DNA of 64,000 nt from Woeseiaceae bacterium (GTDB taxonomy: Bacteria; Pseudomonadota; Gammaproteobacteria; Steroidobacterales; Woeseiaceae). Positions within the stretch are counted from its first letter, which is position 1, and every line of letters begins with the position of its first letter. The notes beneath the pieces were generated by a model. That model was not told the origin of the DNA, searched no databases, and saw only the letters and a program-made list of their open reading frames with translations. Shown in pieces: positions 17,300-25,796 of this stretch. The translations under genes and the position numbers were made by a program. The stretch lies in assembly GCA_024640345.1 (NCBI GenBank), contig JAHEFD010000008.1, forward strand, positions 1 to 64,000, given 5' to 3'.

Positions 17300-18873
17300 A
17301 AAGACAGTCAATGAATCGAGAATCCGAAAGGCGCCAAGAAATCGAAAAGTTTGAATTGCTTAAACCAGGGCTCGCCCGCATATGGGCAGAGTTACAAACG
17401 GATTCAGACTACGAGCACACCTCGGTCATCGTCCCATCGCTGAGCGTCAACCAGGAGGAACTCTCCAAGGTACTGGGGTCGTCGCACTATGAAGAGCGTT
17501 TGCTCTTCGCTCTGATCCGGTTAAAAAATCCGAATGCCCGACTCATTTATGTAACCAGCCAGCCAATTCATCCGGATATTGTCGATTACTATCTGCACCT
17601 TCTGGACGGTGTCACCCTGAATCAGGCACGTCAGCGACTGCTGATGGTCTCCGTTTGCGATGCCAGTGCGCGGCCGCTTAGCGAGAAGATTCTTGAGCGA
17701 CCTCGGTTCCTGGCACGCTTGCGAAACCAGATTGGTGACCCAAGTCGAGCGTATCTGACCTGCTATAACTCGACCGTACTTGAACGACGACTTGCCGTCG
17801 CCCTGGGCATTCCACTGAACGGTGCGGACCCGGAACTACTCTATTACGGGACGAAGTCAGGCAGCCGAGAAGTGTTTCGACAGACGGGCGTCAGTTTTCC
17901 CGCCGGCTACGAGGACCTCCGATCCAGGGAAGAGATTATCCAGGCACTGGCACGCCTCGCGAACGACCGACCTGGAATTTCACGTGCAGTAGTCAAGCTG
18001 AACGAGGGATTTGCCGGAGAAGGAAACGGCGTATTCACTTATCCGAAGCAACGCGACGAGGACGCGATCCGAAATGCACTGCGTGATCTGAAATGGTCAT
18101 CCAGGCAGGAGACCCTTGACACGTTTATGAAGAAATTCGAGGAAATGGGGGGCATCGTAGAGGAAATGATCGAGGCCGAGGAGACACGGTCACCCAGCGT
18201 CCAGATGCGCATTTATCCGGAGGGCACCAGCACGCTTGTTTCAAGTCACGAACAAGTGCTCGGTGGATCAACGGGTCAGGCATATCTCGGGTGCCGCTTT
18301 CCGGCCAATGGCGCATACCGAAGCACCCTTCAGAATGAAGCGGAGAAAATCGGCGTACTGCTTAGTGAGAAAGGTGTCGTCGGTCGTTTCGGCATCGACT
18401 TCCTGGTTACGCGCAGCGCGGGTGGACAGTGGGTACACCACGCTATAGAAATCAATCTTCGAATGGGAGGCACAACACCACCGTTTCACGCGCTCGAGTT
18501 CCTGACTGGTGGCACCCTTGATATTGCCAGCGGTCTTTTTCGCGCGCCGGACGGCCATGAGAAATACTACAGCGCTACCGATAACCTGAAATCTGCTGCC
18601 TATCGTGGTCTTCTACCCGAGGACCTGTTTCAGATCATCACTCGGCACGGACTCGGTTTCAGGCACTCGACGGACACCGGCGTTCTTTTCTACATGATCG
18701 GTGCCTTGTCGCAATACGGCAAAATTGGAATGACCTGCATAGGCAACAGCGCCGATGAGGCAAAGACACTCTTCAAAAAGACCGTCGAATTGCTGGACGC
18801 ACAAACCGATAGCGACAGCCACAGCCACGGCATCACCGCACCAATTTTCGACCGTTACCTCACAATGGAATAG
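17296..18873 (+). CDS. PGM1-like ATP-grasp peptide ligase
   Basis: This 525-residue protein has the layout of the PGM1 family: a pre-ATP-grasp domain (about 20-190, with TSVIVPSLSVNQEEL and NARLIYVTSQPIHPDIVDYY), an ATP-grasp core (about 190-410, with AVVKLNEGFAGEGNGVF as lysine/glycine loop, GGIVEEMIEAEE as lid, RFGIDFLVTR and AIEINLRMGGTTPPF as the metal site, where both E and N are retained), and a C-terminal domain with GVLFYMIGALSQYGKIG. In the streptomycete pheganomycin pathway PGM1 joins an amino-acid derivative to a ribosomal peptide; transferring that function here is inference. The GTG at 17296 overlaps the glgB stop; ATG at 17311 is an alternative. Confidence 0.82.
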   Translation: MKRQSMNRESERRQEIEKFELLKPGLARIWAELQTDSDYEHTSVIVPSLSVNQEELSKVLGSSHYEERLLFALIRLKNPNARLIYVTSQPIHPDIVDYYLHLLDGVTLNQARQRLLMVSVCDASARPLSEKILERPRFLARLRNQIGDPSRAYLTCYNSTVLERRLAVALGIPLNGADPELLYYGTKSGSREVFRQTGVSFPAGYEDLRSREEIIQALARLANDRPGISRAVVKLNEGFAGEGNGVFTYPKQRDEDAIRNALRDLKWSSRQETLDTFMKKFEEMGGIVEEMIEAEETRSPSVQMRIYPEGTSTLVSSHEQVLGGSTGQAYLGCRFPANGAYRSTLQNEAEKIGVLLSEKGVVGRFGIDFLVTRSAGGQWVHHAIEINLRMGGTTPPFHALEFLTGGTLDIASGLFRAPDGHEKYYSATDNLKSAAYRGLLPEDLFQIITRHGLGFRHSTDTGVLFYMIGALSQYGKIGMTCIGNSADEAKTLFKKTVELLDAQTDSDSHSHGITAPIFDRYLTME

Positions 18874-18990
18874 AATCGTCTTATCGTGCTCGGGAGGTTC
18901 AATAACCTGAATGCTCTGCGAAGCCATTTGAGTCGTCAGCAGTTTGCGGCAAGCGACTGTCATTACAACCAATGTTCATCGGCTTGTGCA

Positions 18991-19009
18991 TTGCTGGATT
19001 CGCCAGCAA
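18991..19009 (+). promoter_or_regulatory. Hairpin just upstream of the SRPBCC gene start
   Basis: TTGCTGG at 18991-18997 pairs with CCAGCAA at 19003-19009 around the loop ATTCG. It lies ten bases before the ATG at 19019, right against the GAGAA ribosome-binding site. It could modulate translation or mark a processing site. There is no T-run, so a terminator is unlikely. The 145-base gap it sits in separates the PGM1-like gene from the next pair. Confidence 0.4.
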
Positions 19010-19018
19010 GAGAACGAA

Positions 19019-19471
19019 ATGAAACAGCGAATCGAAATACTGATCGATGCCAACCTGGATACCGTCTGGAAAGCGTTTGATAACCCGCAAAACCTGGGAC
19101 GCTGGCAGCAATATTTCCACTCCTGCACACGAATCTCCGGCGATGCAGGAAAGGTGGGGTCGGTCTCGGAGCTGAGATTTAACGAAAAAGGAAAAATGCT
19201 CGTGCTGACAGAGACCATCACGGAGCGCCGCGACAAGCACTTTCTTGCCGCCACCCATGAGTCGCAGCGAGGCAAGACAACCATCGTCAATCGGTTTGAG
19301 AAGCTGGATTCGAACATAACTCGCTGGACAACCTGGCACAGCTACGCGTTTACCGGATTCACGCGATTGGCATCATCGTTTTTTCCCGGAACAATTCGAA
19401 AACGTTTGGAGAGTGATATGCAGAGATTCAAGCTGATGGTTGAAACGGACTCGGCAGGATCGGCCGCATGA
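19019..19471 (+). CDS. SRPBCC (START-like) family protein
   Basis: This 150-residue protein fits the SRPBCC/polyketide-cyclase fold: a first strand MKQRIEILIDANLDTVWKA, helix DNPQNLGRWQQYF, then alternating strands (VGSVSELRFNEKGKMLVLTE, TTIVNRFEKLD) and a long C-terminal helix (FFPGTIRKRLESDMQRFKLM). Such domains bind hydrophobic ligands or act as cyclases; no ligand can be deduced. The ATG at 19019 is chosen because the fold begins there; the frame is open upstream. The stop overlaps the NUDIX start by ATGA. It is separated from the PGM1-like gene by 145 bases, so membership of the glycogen transcript is uncertain. Confidence 0.75.
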   Translation: MKQRIEILIDANLDTVWKAFDNPQNLGRWQQYFHSCTRISGDAGKVGSVSELRFNEKGKMLVLTETITERRDKHFLAATHESQRGKTTIVNRFEKLDSNITRWTTWHSYAFTGFTRLASSFFPGTIRKRLESDMQRFKLMVETDSAGSAA

Positions 19472-19992
19472 GCTGGAAAACCCTGACTTCAAAGACTATC
19501 TATGACAACGCGTGGATGACTGTTTTCGAGGATAACGTCGTTGATCCGTCCGGAGGTGAACATCTGTATGGCCACGTTCATTTCAAGAACAAGGCTGTAG
19601 CTATTGTTCCACTGGATGATAAGGGCAATACCTGGATTGTGGGGCAGAGTCGCTTCACGATCGGCGAGTACAGCTGGGAAGTTCCAATGGGCGGCTCTCA
19701 GCCCGGAGAGAAGCCAATCGACACTGCCCGGCGTGAGCTGAAGGAAGAGACGGGCCTGACGGCAAGCACCCTGACACCACTGATGCGTCTTCACACCAGC
19801 AATTCCATAACTGACGAAGAGGGTTTTGCCTTCGTCGCCCGTGACCTCGAAGCCGGCGAGCCGAGTTTCGATGAGATGGAAGACCTTACGATTCGAAAAC
19901 TTCCGCTGGCCGAAGCAATAAACATGGTCAAGCGTGGCGAGATAACGGATGCAATCAGTGTAGCGGCACTGCTCCGGCTCAGCGTCGGCTAG
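19468..19992 (+). CDS. NUDIX hydrolase, ADP-ribose/ADP-sugar pyrophosphatase type
   Basis: This 174-residue protein has a complete Nudix box at about residues 75-97: GGSQPGE followed by RRELKEETGL, fitting Gx5Ex7REUXEEXGU with all catalytic Glu/Arg. The N-terminal strands (KTIYDNAWMTVFEDNV, GHVHFKNKAVAIVPLDD) and the GEYSWEVPMGG lead-in resemble the ADP-ribose pyrophosphatase branch. Near a glycogen locus, ADP-glucose is an attractive substrate, since some members of this branch hydrolyse it and restrain glycogen synthesis; that is inference. It converges on the sortase gene: both stop codons lie within one CTAG (19989-19992). Confidence 0.88.
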   Translation: MSWKTLTSKTIYDNAWMTVFEDNVVDPSGGEHLYGHVHFKNKAVAIVPLDDKGNTWIVGQSRFTIGEYSWEVPMGGSQPGEKPIDTARRELKEETGLTASTLTPLMRLHTSNSITDEEGFAFVARDLEAGEPSFDEMEDLTIRKLPLAEAINMVKRGEITDAISVAALLRLSVG

Positions 19993-20579
19993 AAGATCAT
20001 CCTCGCGGATACGACATACCGCATCGGGCCACCGGCCTCGAGCGCGTTAAACGGATAACAGGTAACAAGGCTGAGCATCGGCGTATCCGTATCGAGAAGC
20101 AGGCTTCCTCGACGCGAGTCCACAACATCAATTTCCGTGACCTGGTATAGATGTCTGCGGCCGTTTGGCATCTCTACCTGAATCGTCTCGCCACGCTTCA
20201 TGTATTGCAGAAAAAGGAAGTGCGTATCCCTGTGTCCTGCGATGATGCTGTTGCCATTTTCGCCAGGCAAGACGCTGATACCGAGGTGCCCGGGACCGAA
20301 TGCAAGGGTTCTTCCGGAGCCCCCCTCCAAAACGACCAACTCGACATCACCGCCTTTGGCGCTCAGCCGCGCAACAGGATGAGTATCAGCCCAGGGCCAC
20401 GGCGGGGGCTCGTGGTCTCCGGCTTCTGCCTTTTTCCACGCGCGATGCATCATTTCCTGGGCGAGCCATGCCTTGGCCGGGAGGTAGCTTCCCTGGCCGA
20501 ATTGCCAGAAACCCAGGCAAAGCAACGAAGCCACGACGTACTTAGCCGCCCGCCGACTAGGAACGAACGGGAAAGTCAC
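19989..20579 (-). CDS. Class GN sortase (marine proteobacterial sortase)
   Basis: This membrane-anchored transpeptidase of about 196 residues has an N-terminal hydrophobic helix (KYVVASLLCLGFWQFGQG), then the sortase beta-barrel. Catalytic motifs are NSIIAGHRDTHF (His about 116), LSLVTCYPF (Cys about 174) and a following Arg in GPMRYVVSAR. Gram-negative class GN sortases act on one or few neighbouring substrates, here the vWA protein upstream. The start is set at GTG 20579, which leaves a small overlap with the substrate gene's end (20557); the frame is open to an ATG at 20627 but that would mean a 71-base overlap. Sortase and substrate are co-transcribed. Confidence 0.9.
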   Translation of the reverse strand: MTFPFVPSRRAAKYVVASLLCLGFWQFGQGSYLPAKAWLAQEMMHRAWKKAEAGDHEPPPWPWADTHPVARLSAKGGDVELVVLEGGSGRTLAFGPGHLGISVLPGENGNSIIAGHRDTHFLFLQYMKRGETIQVEMPNGRRHLYQVTEIDVVDSRRGSLLLDTDTPMLSLVTCYPFNALEAGGPMRYVVSARMIF

Positions 20580-22743
20580 GCCGTGGACTCCTTCCCAGGA
20601 CGGCCAGCAACAACATTGCAAGCACAATCAGTGCCATGCCATTCGCGAGATACGCCCCGATACCCAGCGCTGTTGCGGGGAATCCGAAAATCGCCTCGAC
20701 GCTCTGGCCGTAGGGCATGAGATTTGGCACCTGCTCACTATTAAGCTTCGCCGTTTGCGGACGCGAAGGTGTCTTGTCGACGGCAATGAGACTTGTATAT
20801 TTGCTGACCAGGTGATGCGTGAGCGCCGTATCGATGACCGCCTTTCTGACTGTCTCTTGATCGGCGCCACGGCGTTCACTGTCCATGAGATCGCCAATCT
20901 TCGCCCGGGCCCATAACGCCGCAATACCCGGACTCGGCTCGCCGATTTCAACAGGCAATTCCGCGTCCCAACCGCCCGCGGTCGAATTGCCGCGTACGGT
21001 GACTAAATCAGAGTCGTGAGCCTCATTACTGAGTCGCGCCCTGACGAACACGGGCTCGCCCGCGTAGAGATCCGGCACGGTGGCAGGGTACATCTCGGCA
21101 ACGACGCTGCCCGGCCATTCGATCACGATGTCGGTCAATTGAGGCTGCTCGAGCTTGCGGAACAACCTTCCCATTTTTTCACCTACTTCGTGCAGGGCAC
21201 TGATGAACGTAAAGGTCCCACGCCCGGCTTCTGCAGCTTTTCGCATGAACAGGCTGTTCGGCGCCGATCCGATACCGACGGTGAACAGTCGCGCTCCACC
21301 CAGTTCTTTTTCAATCAATGCGAATAGCTCATCCTCATTCCCAACACTGCCATCCGTGATGAAGATGACCTGCCGCAAGTGCGATTCAGCGATTGGCGCC
21401 GACAGTGCCTGCCGCAGCGCAGGACGCATTTCGGTACCGCCATTGGCCTCAAGGCCGGCAACGTAACGTTTTGCTATGGCGACATTAGCTGCCGTTGCCG
21501 CGGCATCCGTGTCAAACAATGCACTCGTCACGGAATTAAACTGAATAACGTTAAACCTGTCGCCTGCTCGCAGGCCCTCCAGCGCCATGATCAGCGCTCT
21601 TTTCGCCTGGTCGAGCGAGGTACCATGCATCGATCCGGATGTGTCGATGACAAATACCAGTTCGCGTGGCATCGGTTCCTGGGGAATCGAGAGATCGTCC
21701 GGCGGCAACATCATCATCAGGACGTGCGGCTCACCTGCGATCGTTTCTGTAAACAACATCGCTCGGGGCGTGCTGTCGGGCACCGGTCTCCAGGTGATTT
21801 CGAGATCGTGATCCATCGGCACGTCGGGACCTGACAAGTCGACTGTATAGCGATTATTTTCCTGGCTCACGTTGATCGGATGATAGCGACTGGCGACGAA
21901 CTGAAGTGGGACACCAGCAGTCAGCGTTGCATGGAAAGTCACCTTGTGGTCGTTTGAAGCGGTGACGACAGGTGGCGTTATTCTCGACGCATCCGGGACT
22001 GATGTTGAATCGGCTGACCATCCTGACCCTTTTCGGTCCGGAAGTGGCGAGCCGGGTATGTACCGTGGTGTGAGCGTCAGCGGAAATCGAAGGCTGAACG
22101 TACCTTCGTCGATTAGCAGAGTTTCGAGATACTCGACTTCAATCGAGACAGTTTCACCAGGACCAATGTTGGCGACGGAAGTCGTGAAGAGATTTGCCCG
22201 CTCCTGTTCAACGAGGCTCGCCTTTTTTCCGGCGGATTTTGCGGCTTCGTATGCTTCCTTCGCCTTTTCTCTTTCGCGAATTTCACCCTCAATAACACGA
22301 TCGCCGATCCTCATTCGCAGATGATCAACCGCAGCCGAGTCAGGGAGGGGGAAGACGTAGACGCCTTCGACCCAGTCGGGCCCTGAATTTCGAAACTCCT
22401 GGCGAACTCGCACCCGGGCAACAAGTCCGCTTATCGTTGCATCGATATCAGTATTCATACGTGTTGCGACGACATAGCCCGTTGCCATGCGGAATAACAG
22501 GCTTCCGGTTTTCATCTGAACGGGCGTCAGGTCTTCTTCGGGCAGACCGGTCGATTGGCCAAAAACCGGACCTCCAATCAGGATGAGACAAAAAACAGCG
22601 AACCATTGCCTCGATGCCTGGCGGCGCAGAATACCGGCCATTCGGGCTGCGGCTTCGGCATCCACGCGTGGATGCCAGCACGCATTCTTCCCGTCATCCC
22701 TTGCCCGACCGGTATCACGCCTGGCGTTTTGCCTGTTCTCCAT
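20557..22743 (-). CDS. Sortase-target surface protein with VIT and vWA domains
   Basis: This protein of about 728 residues starts at ATG 22743 behind a strong GGGGAGGAAGG. It has a long, basic, signal-type N-terminus with the hydrophobic core WFAVFCLILIGGPVFGQ, a VIT domain (about 60-190; VRVRQEFRNSGPDWVEGVYV then FPLPDSAAVD), and a vWA domain with MIDAS motif FVIDTSGSMHG (Asp about 367), plus the later GGTEMRPAL and FITDGSVGNE. The C-terminus is a sorting signal: FPATA (about 688-692), a hydrophobic span (ANGMALIVLAMLLLAVLG) and the basic tail RSPRRD. The usual motif in this family is LP-x-TA-like; the leading Phe is atypical. It is likely anchored at the cell surface and adhesive. Confidence 0.9.
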   Translation of the reverse strand: MENRQNARRDTGRARDDGKNACWHPRVDAEAAARMAGILRRQASRQWFAVFCLILIGGPVFGQSTGLPEEDLTPVQMKTGSLLFRMATGYVVATRMNTDIDATISGLVARVRVRQEFRNSGPDWVEGVYVFPLPDSAAVDHLRMRIGDRVIEGEIREREKAKEAYEAAKSAGKKASLVEQERANLFTTSVANIGPGETVSIEVEYLETLLIDEGTFSLRFPLTLTPRYIPGSPLPDRKGSGWSADSTSVPDASRITPPVVTASNDHKVTFHATLTAGVPLQFVASRYHPINVSQENNRYTVDLSGPDVPMDHDLEITWRPVPDSTPRAMLFTETIAGEPHVLMMMLPPDDLSIPQEPMPRELVFVIDTSGSMHGTSLDQAKRALIMALEGLRAGDRFNVIQFNSVTSALFDTDAAATAANVAIAKRYVAGLEANGGTEMRPALRQALSAPIAESHLRQVIFITDGSVGNEDELFALIEKELGGARLFTVGIGSAPNSLFMRKAAEAGRGTFTFISALHEVGEKMGRLFRKLEQPQLTDIVIEWPGSVVAEMYPATVPDLYAGEPVFVRARLSNEAHDSDLVTVRGNSTAGGWDAELPVEIGEPSPGIAALWARAKIGDLMDSERRGADQETVRKAVIDTALTHHLVSKYTSLIAVDKTPSRPQTAKLNSEQVPNLMPYGQSVEAIFGFPATALGIGAYLANGMALIVLAMLLLAVLGRSPRRDFPVRS

Positions 22744-22865
22744 GACCTTCCTCCCCTGGTGATGGTCTAATTTAATACCCTGCCTGAGTCGGTATCGGGG
22801 CAGGAGCATGGCAATGCACCGACGTAATGTGGCAAATTGTGACCTTCGGGCTGATTGACGGTTTT

Positions 22866-23558
22866 ATGTCGAAAAGAATTGCAATTATTGAGGATGAACA
22901 GGCCATCCGGGAAAACTACGCGGCGGCGTTTCGCCGTGAAGGTTATGACGTGGATCTGTTCGAAGCCCGCCAACCGGCGCTGGACGCATTCGAGGCCAGG
23001 CTGCCCGACCTCGTGGTCATCGACATAAACCTCAAGGATGATGTCGAAGGCGGTTTTGAGTTGTGCCGCTCACTAAGGAGCCGGTCCAGTGATCTGCCAA
23101 TCATTTTCCTGACGGCGCGGGATAGCGAATTTGATGCCGTCTCGGGCCTGCGACTGGGTGCGGACGATTACCTGACGAAAGACATCAGCCTGCCGCATTT
23201 AATGGCGCGTGTTGCAGCGCTTTTTCGACGAATGGATGCAATGCAGAAACCGCTGGGTGAGAACACCAGCCTCAAACGTGGAGACCTGGAGCTCGATGTC
23301 GATCGCATGACGGTGCGATGGAAGAATGAACCGGTGGGTTTAACGTTGACGGAATTCTGGATGGTACACGCACTCGCCCGTTATCCCGGCCACGTAAAAA
23401 ACCGGCAACAACTGATGGATGCCGCGCAGGCCGTTCTCGACGACAACACAATAACCTCCCACATCAAGAGAATCCGTCGCAAGTTCATCGCGCTGGATCC
23501 GGACTTCAGCGCAGTGGAGACTGTCTATGGCATGGGCTACCGCTGGCTTACAGACTAA
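22866..23558 (+). CDS. Response regulator of the dedicated sortase system (OmpR type)
   Basis: This 230-residue regulator has a receiver domain (RIAIIEDEQAIREN; phospho-acceptor Asp about 53 in VVIDINLKDD; FLTARDSEFD; KDISLPHLMARV) and a C-terminal winged helix (LKRGDLELDVDRMTVRWKN; ITSHIKRIRRKF; VYGMGYRWLTD). It corresponds to the regulator that accompanies marine proteobacterial sortases. The start at ATG 22866 is the conserved one; the frame is open to a GTG at 22827. It diverges from the target/sortase pair across about 120 bases, where it presumably binds. CCTGCC...GGCAGG half-sites in that gap are possible operator arms. Confidence 0.9.
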   Translation: MSKRIAIIEDEQAIRENYAAAFRREGYDVDLFEARQPALDAFEARLPDLVVIDINLKDDVEGGFELCRSLRSRSSDLPIIFLTARDSEFDAVSGLRLGADDYLTKDISLPHLMARVAALFRRMDAMQKPLGENTSLKRGDLELDVDRMTVRWKNEPVGLTLTEFWMVHALARYPGHVKNRQQLMDAAQAVLDDNTITSHIKRIRRKFIALDPDFSAVETVYGMGYRWLTD

Positions 23559-23667
23559 TGGCGTACGCTGCTTTTCCCGGATGAGTGTGAGATTCGATCG
23601 TTAACGCCGCTTCACACCGGCTGACTCTATTCAAATATGCTGCCAGCTAAGCGATGATAAATAATTT

Positions 23668-25701
23668 ATGAATCTCAGAAGACAGCTGATGCTGGTCAGT
23701 CTTCTTACCCTGATTCTGCCCTGGGCGGGTTGCCAGTTCATTCGCGAAACAGAGTCGGCGCTTCGTGAAGGACAGGAACATTTGCTGGGTGGTACCGCGC
23801 AGGCCATCGCCGATTCCCTGTCCCAGTTTCCGGACGACCTTTTGTCACAAACAGGTGAGGGCGTCAGCAACCAGCTTTATGCCCATCCTCTCGCAACGGC
23901 ACCGTTAATCGATGGTTACGTCGACGAATGGACTATTCCTAACGGTGCGATGGCCACACTTCGTGGCGCCGATGGTGCGATTCGATATGTTGTGGGCGCC
24001 TACGCGCAGTATTGGTATGTTTACGTGGACGTACGTGATTCAGCCATCATCTTCTCAGATACGCAACACACCGGGCGCGCTCGAACCTTTGCCGACCACG
24101 TGTCAATTCTCAGCCTGGATGATCGTGGTGAACGTTCCATTTTCCGTTTCCAGGCAGAAGCACCGGGCGAGATTATTGCCACTCGTCAAACAGCTAACCA
24201 GGTCTTTGACGAGATGCGGATCAGCGCTTACTGGCAGGACACGGCTACCGGATATAGTCTTGAAGCCCGAATCCCTCGTACGCTGGCCGGTCCGAGAATG
24301 GGCATTTCGATAAGCAATACCGATGATGCCGGCAAACCGGGAGTAACCAGCACGACGTTTACGGGGGACAGCCCGGGGCCCGTGGTTACCATTTCCCCCG
24401 TGCTCCGAACCGTAGCCGCAGGCTACGTCCAGCCGGGGCTTCGGCTCATCATCACCGACAAGGACGGATGGCGCGTTGCAGAGGCCGGAAACATCTCATC
24501 CGCTGGCCCCGACGACGCCAGGGGAAGCGTTCCATCCGGCTGGCTAAAGATCATCTACAACCTGCTCCTTGAGCCGGGTGCCGAGGCCGCACTTGCTGAG
24601 CCGGCACCGGGCGGACGGGAGCAGCAAAGCTACATCAGCGAGGCGCTGCGGGGCGTGCCATCGACCCGCTGGTTTCGCAGTCCGGGAACGGGGCGCGCGG
24701 TGGTTTCGGTTGCGCAGCCAATCTGGTCGGGCACGGTGCAAACAGGTGCGGTTATCCTGCAGCAAGGCACCGATGCGATCCTGAGCCTGACCAACCAGGC
24801 ATTAACACGATTGATCATTCTTACATTGATCTCGACCATCGTGGTTGCAGTTGTGCTATTGGGCTATGCAAGCTGGCTTTCCTTGCGAATCAGGCAGCTC
24901 AGCAATGCAGCAGAACTGGCGCTTGACGAGAGGCGACTGCATAGCGCACTGCCAAGTGCTCTTGCCGGTGACGAAGTCGGGGACCTGTCTCGAAGTTTCT
25001 CGAGTGTCCTGCGTCAACTCGGCACCTACAACGACTATCTTCAATCGCTCGCCAGCAAACTGTCGCATGAATTGCGGACCCCGCTGACAATCGTCCGGTC
25101 ATCGTTGGAGAACCTGGAGCACGAATCCTTATCTGGTGATGCAAAAAAATACACCGAAAGAGCGCTTGAAGGCTCTGAACGCCTGCAGAAAATCCTGAAT
25201 GCAATGAGCGAGGCGAACCGGACCGAAGAATTGATGGAAAATGCCGAGCTGGAAGTCTTCGATCTGGTGACCGTACTAGCTTCGACAGTTGCCGCCTATG
25301 CCGATGCCTGGCCGGAGAGAAAATTCGAGTTCAACCACGTCGTTGCAGAAGCGAATATCAATGGTGCGCCGGAACTTGTCATCCAGATGCTCGACAAGCT
25401 CGTGGACAACGCGGTTGACTTCACGATGCCGGGAGACACGATTGAAATATCACTTGCTGTGGAAGCAGGCTCGCTAATCCTGAAGATAAACAACCCAGGC
25501 CCGCCGTTGCCGGAGAACATGCGAAACGAACTATTTCGCTCGATGGTTTCGGTGCGGGGTGGTAACGCTGGCAAACACCTGGGGCTGGGACTATACATTG
25601 CTCGCCTGATCGCCGAAGGCCATGGTGGCTCAATCGATGCCATGAATACCGCCGACGGAGTCTCCTTTCAGGTTCGATTACCCGGGAAATCCCCGGCATG
25701 A
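23668..25701 (+). CDS. Sensor histidine kinase of the dedicated sortase system
   Basis: This 677-residue membrane kinase has an N-terminal membrane segment (LMLVSLLTLILPWAGCQF), then a large extracytoplasmic sensor (about 30-370). The sensor includes a stretch resembling CBM9-like beta-sandwiches (LIDGYVDEWTIPNGAMATL; YWYVYVDVRDS; GYSLEARIPRTL). Next come a second membrane span (RLIILTLISTIVVAVVLLGY), HAMP, HisKA with SKLSHELRTPLTIVRS (His about 467), and HATPase with a divergent N-box, LVDNAVDF, and LGLGLYIARLIAEGHGGSI. It begins 109 bases after the regulator and is its likely partner. A glycan-binding-like sensor could monitor envelope or extracellular polysaccharide; this is inference. Confidence 0.9.
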   Translation: MNLRRQLMLVSLLTLILPWAGCQFIRETESALREGQEHLLGGTAQAIADSLSQFPDDLLSQTGEGVSNQLYAHPLATAPLIDGYVDEWTIPNGAMATLRGADGAIRYVVGAYAQYWYVYVDVRDSAIIFSDTQHTGRARTFADHVSILSLDDRGERSIFRFQAEAPGEIIATRQTANQVFDEMRISAYWQDTATGYSLEARIPRTLAGPRMGISISNTDDAGKPGVTSTTFTGDSPGPVVTISPVLRTVAAGYVQPGLRLIITDKDGWRVAEAGNISSAGPDDARGSVPSGWLKIIYNLLLEPGAEAALAEPAPGGREQQSYISEALRGVPSTRWFRSPGTGRAVVSVAQPIWSGTVQTGAVILQQGTDAILSLTNQALTRLIILTLISTIVVAVVLLGYASWLSLRIRQLSNAAELALDERRLHSALPSALAGDEVGDLSRSFSSVLRQLGTYNDYLQSLASKLSHELRTPLTIVRSSLENLEHESLSGDAKKYTERALEGSERLQKILNAMSEANRTEELMENAELEVFDLVTVLASTVAAYADAWPERKFEFNHVVAEANINGAPELVIQMLDKLVDNAVDFTMPGDTIEISLAVEAGSLILKINNPGPPLPENMRNELFRSMVSVRGGNAGKHLGLGLYIARLIAEGHGGSIDAMNTADGVSFQVRLPGKSPA

Positions 25702-25796
25702 AGACGATCTCGACTCAGCGGTGATTTCCGTACGAAGATGATGGTTTGTTTTGTGCGACCCAAACTTCGCGGACCGATACACGGATTCAGGTCACA

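Noticed and set aside
18886-19080. Possible 64-codon Cys-containing small protein starting with GTG
   Set aside because: No ribosome-binding site, overlaps the SRPBCC start in another frame and lacks a convincing composition; weaker than the candidate at 10867.
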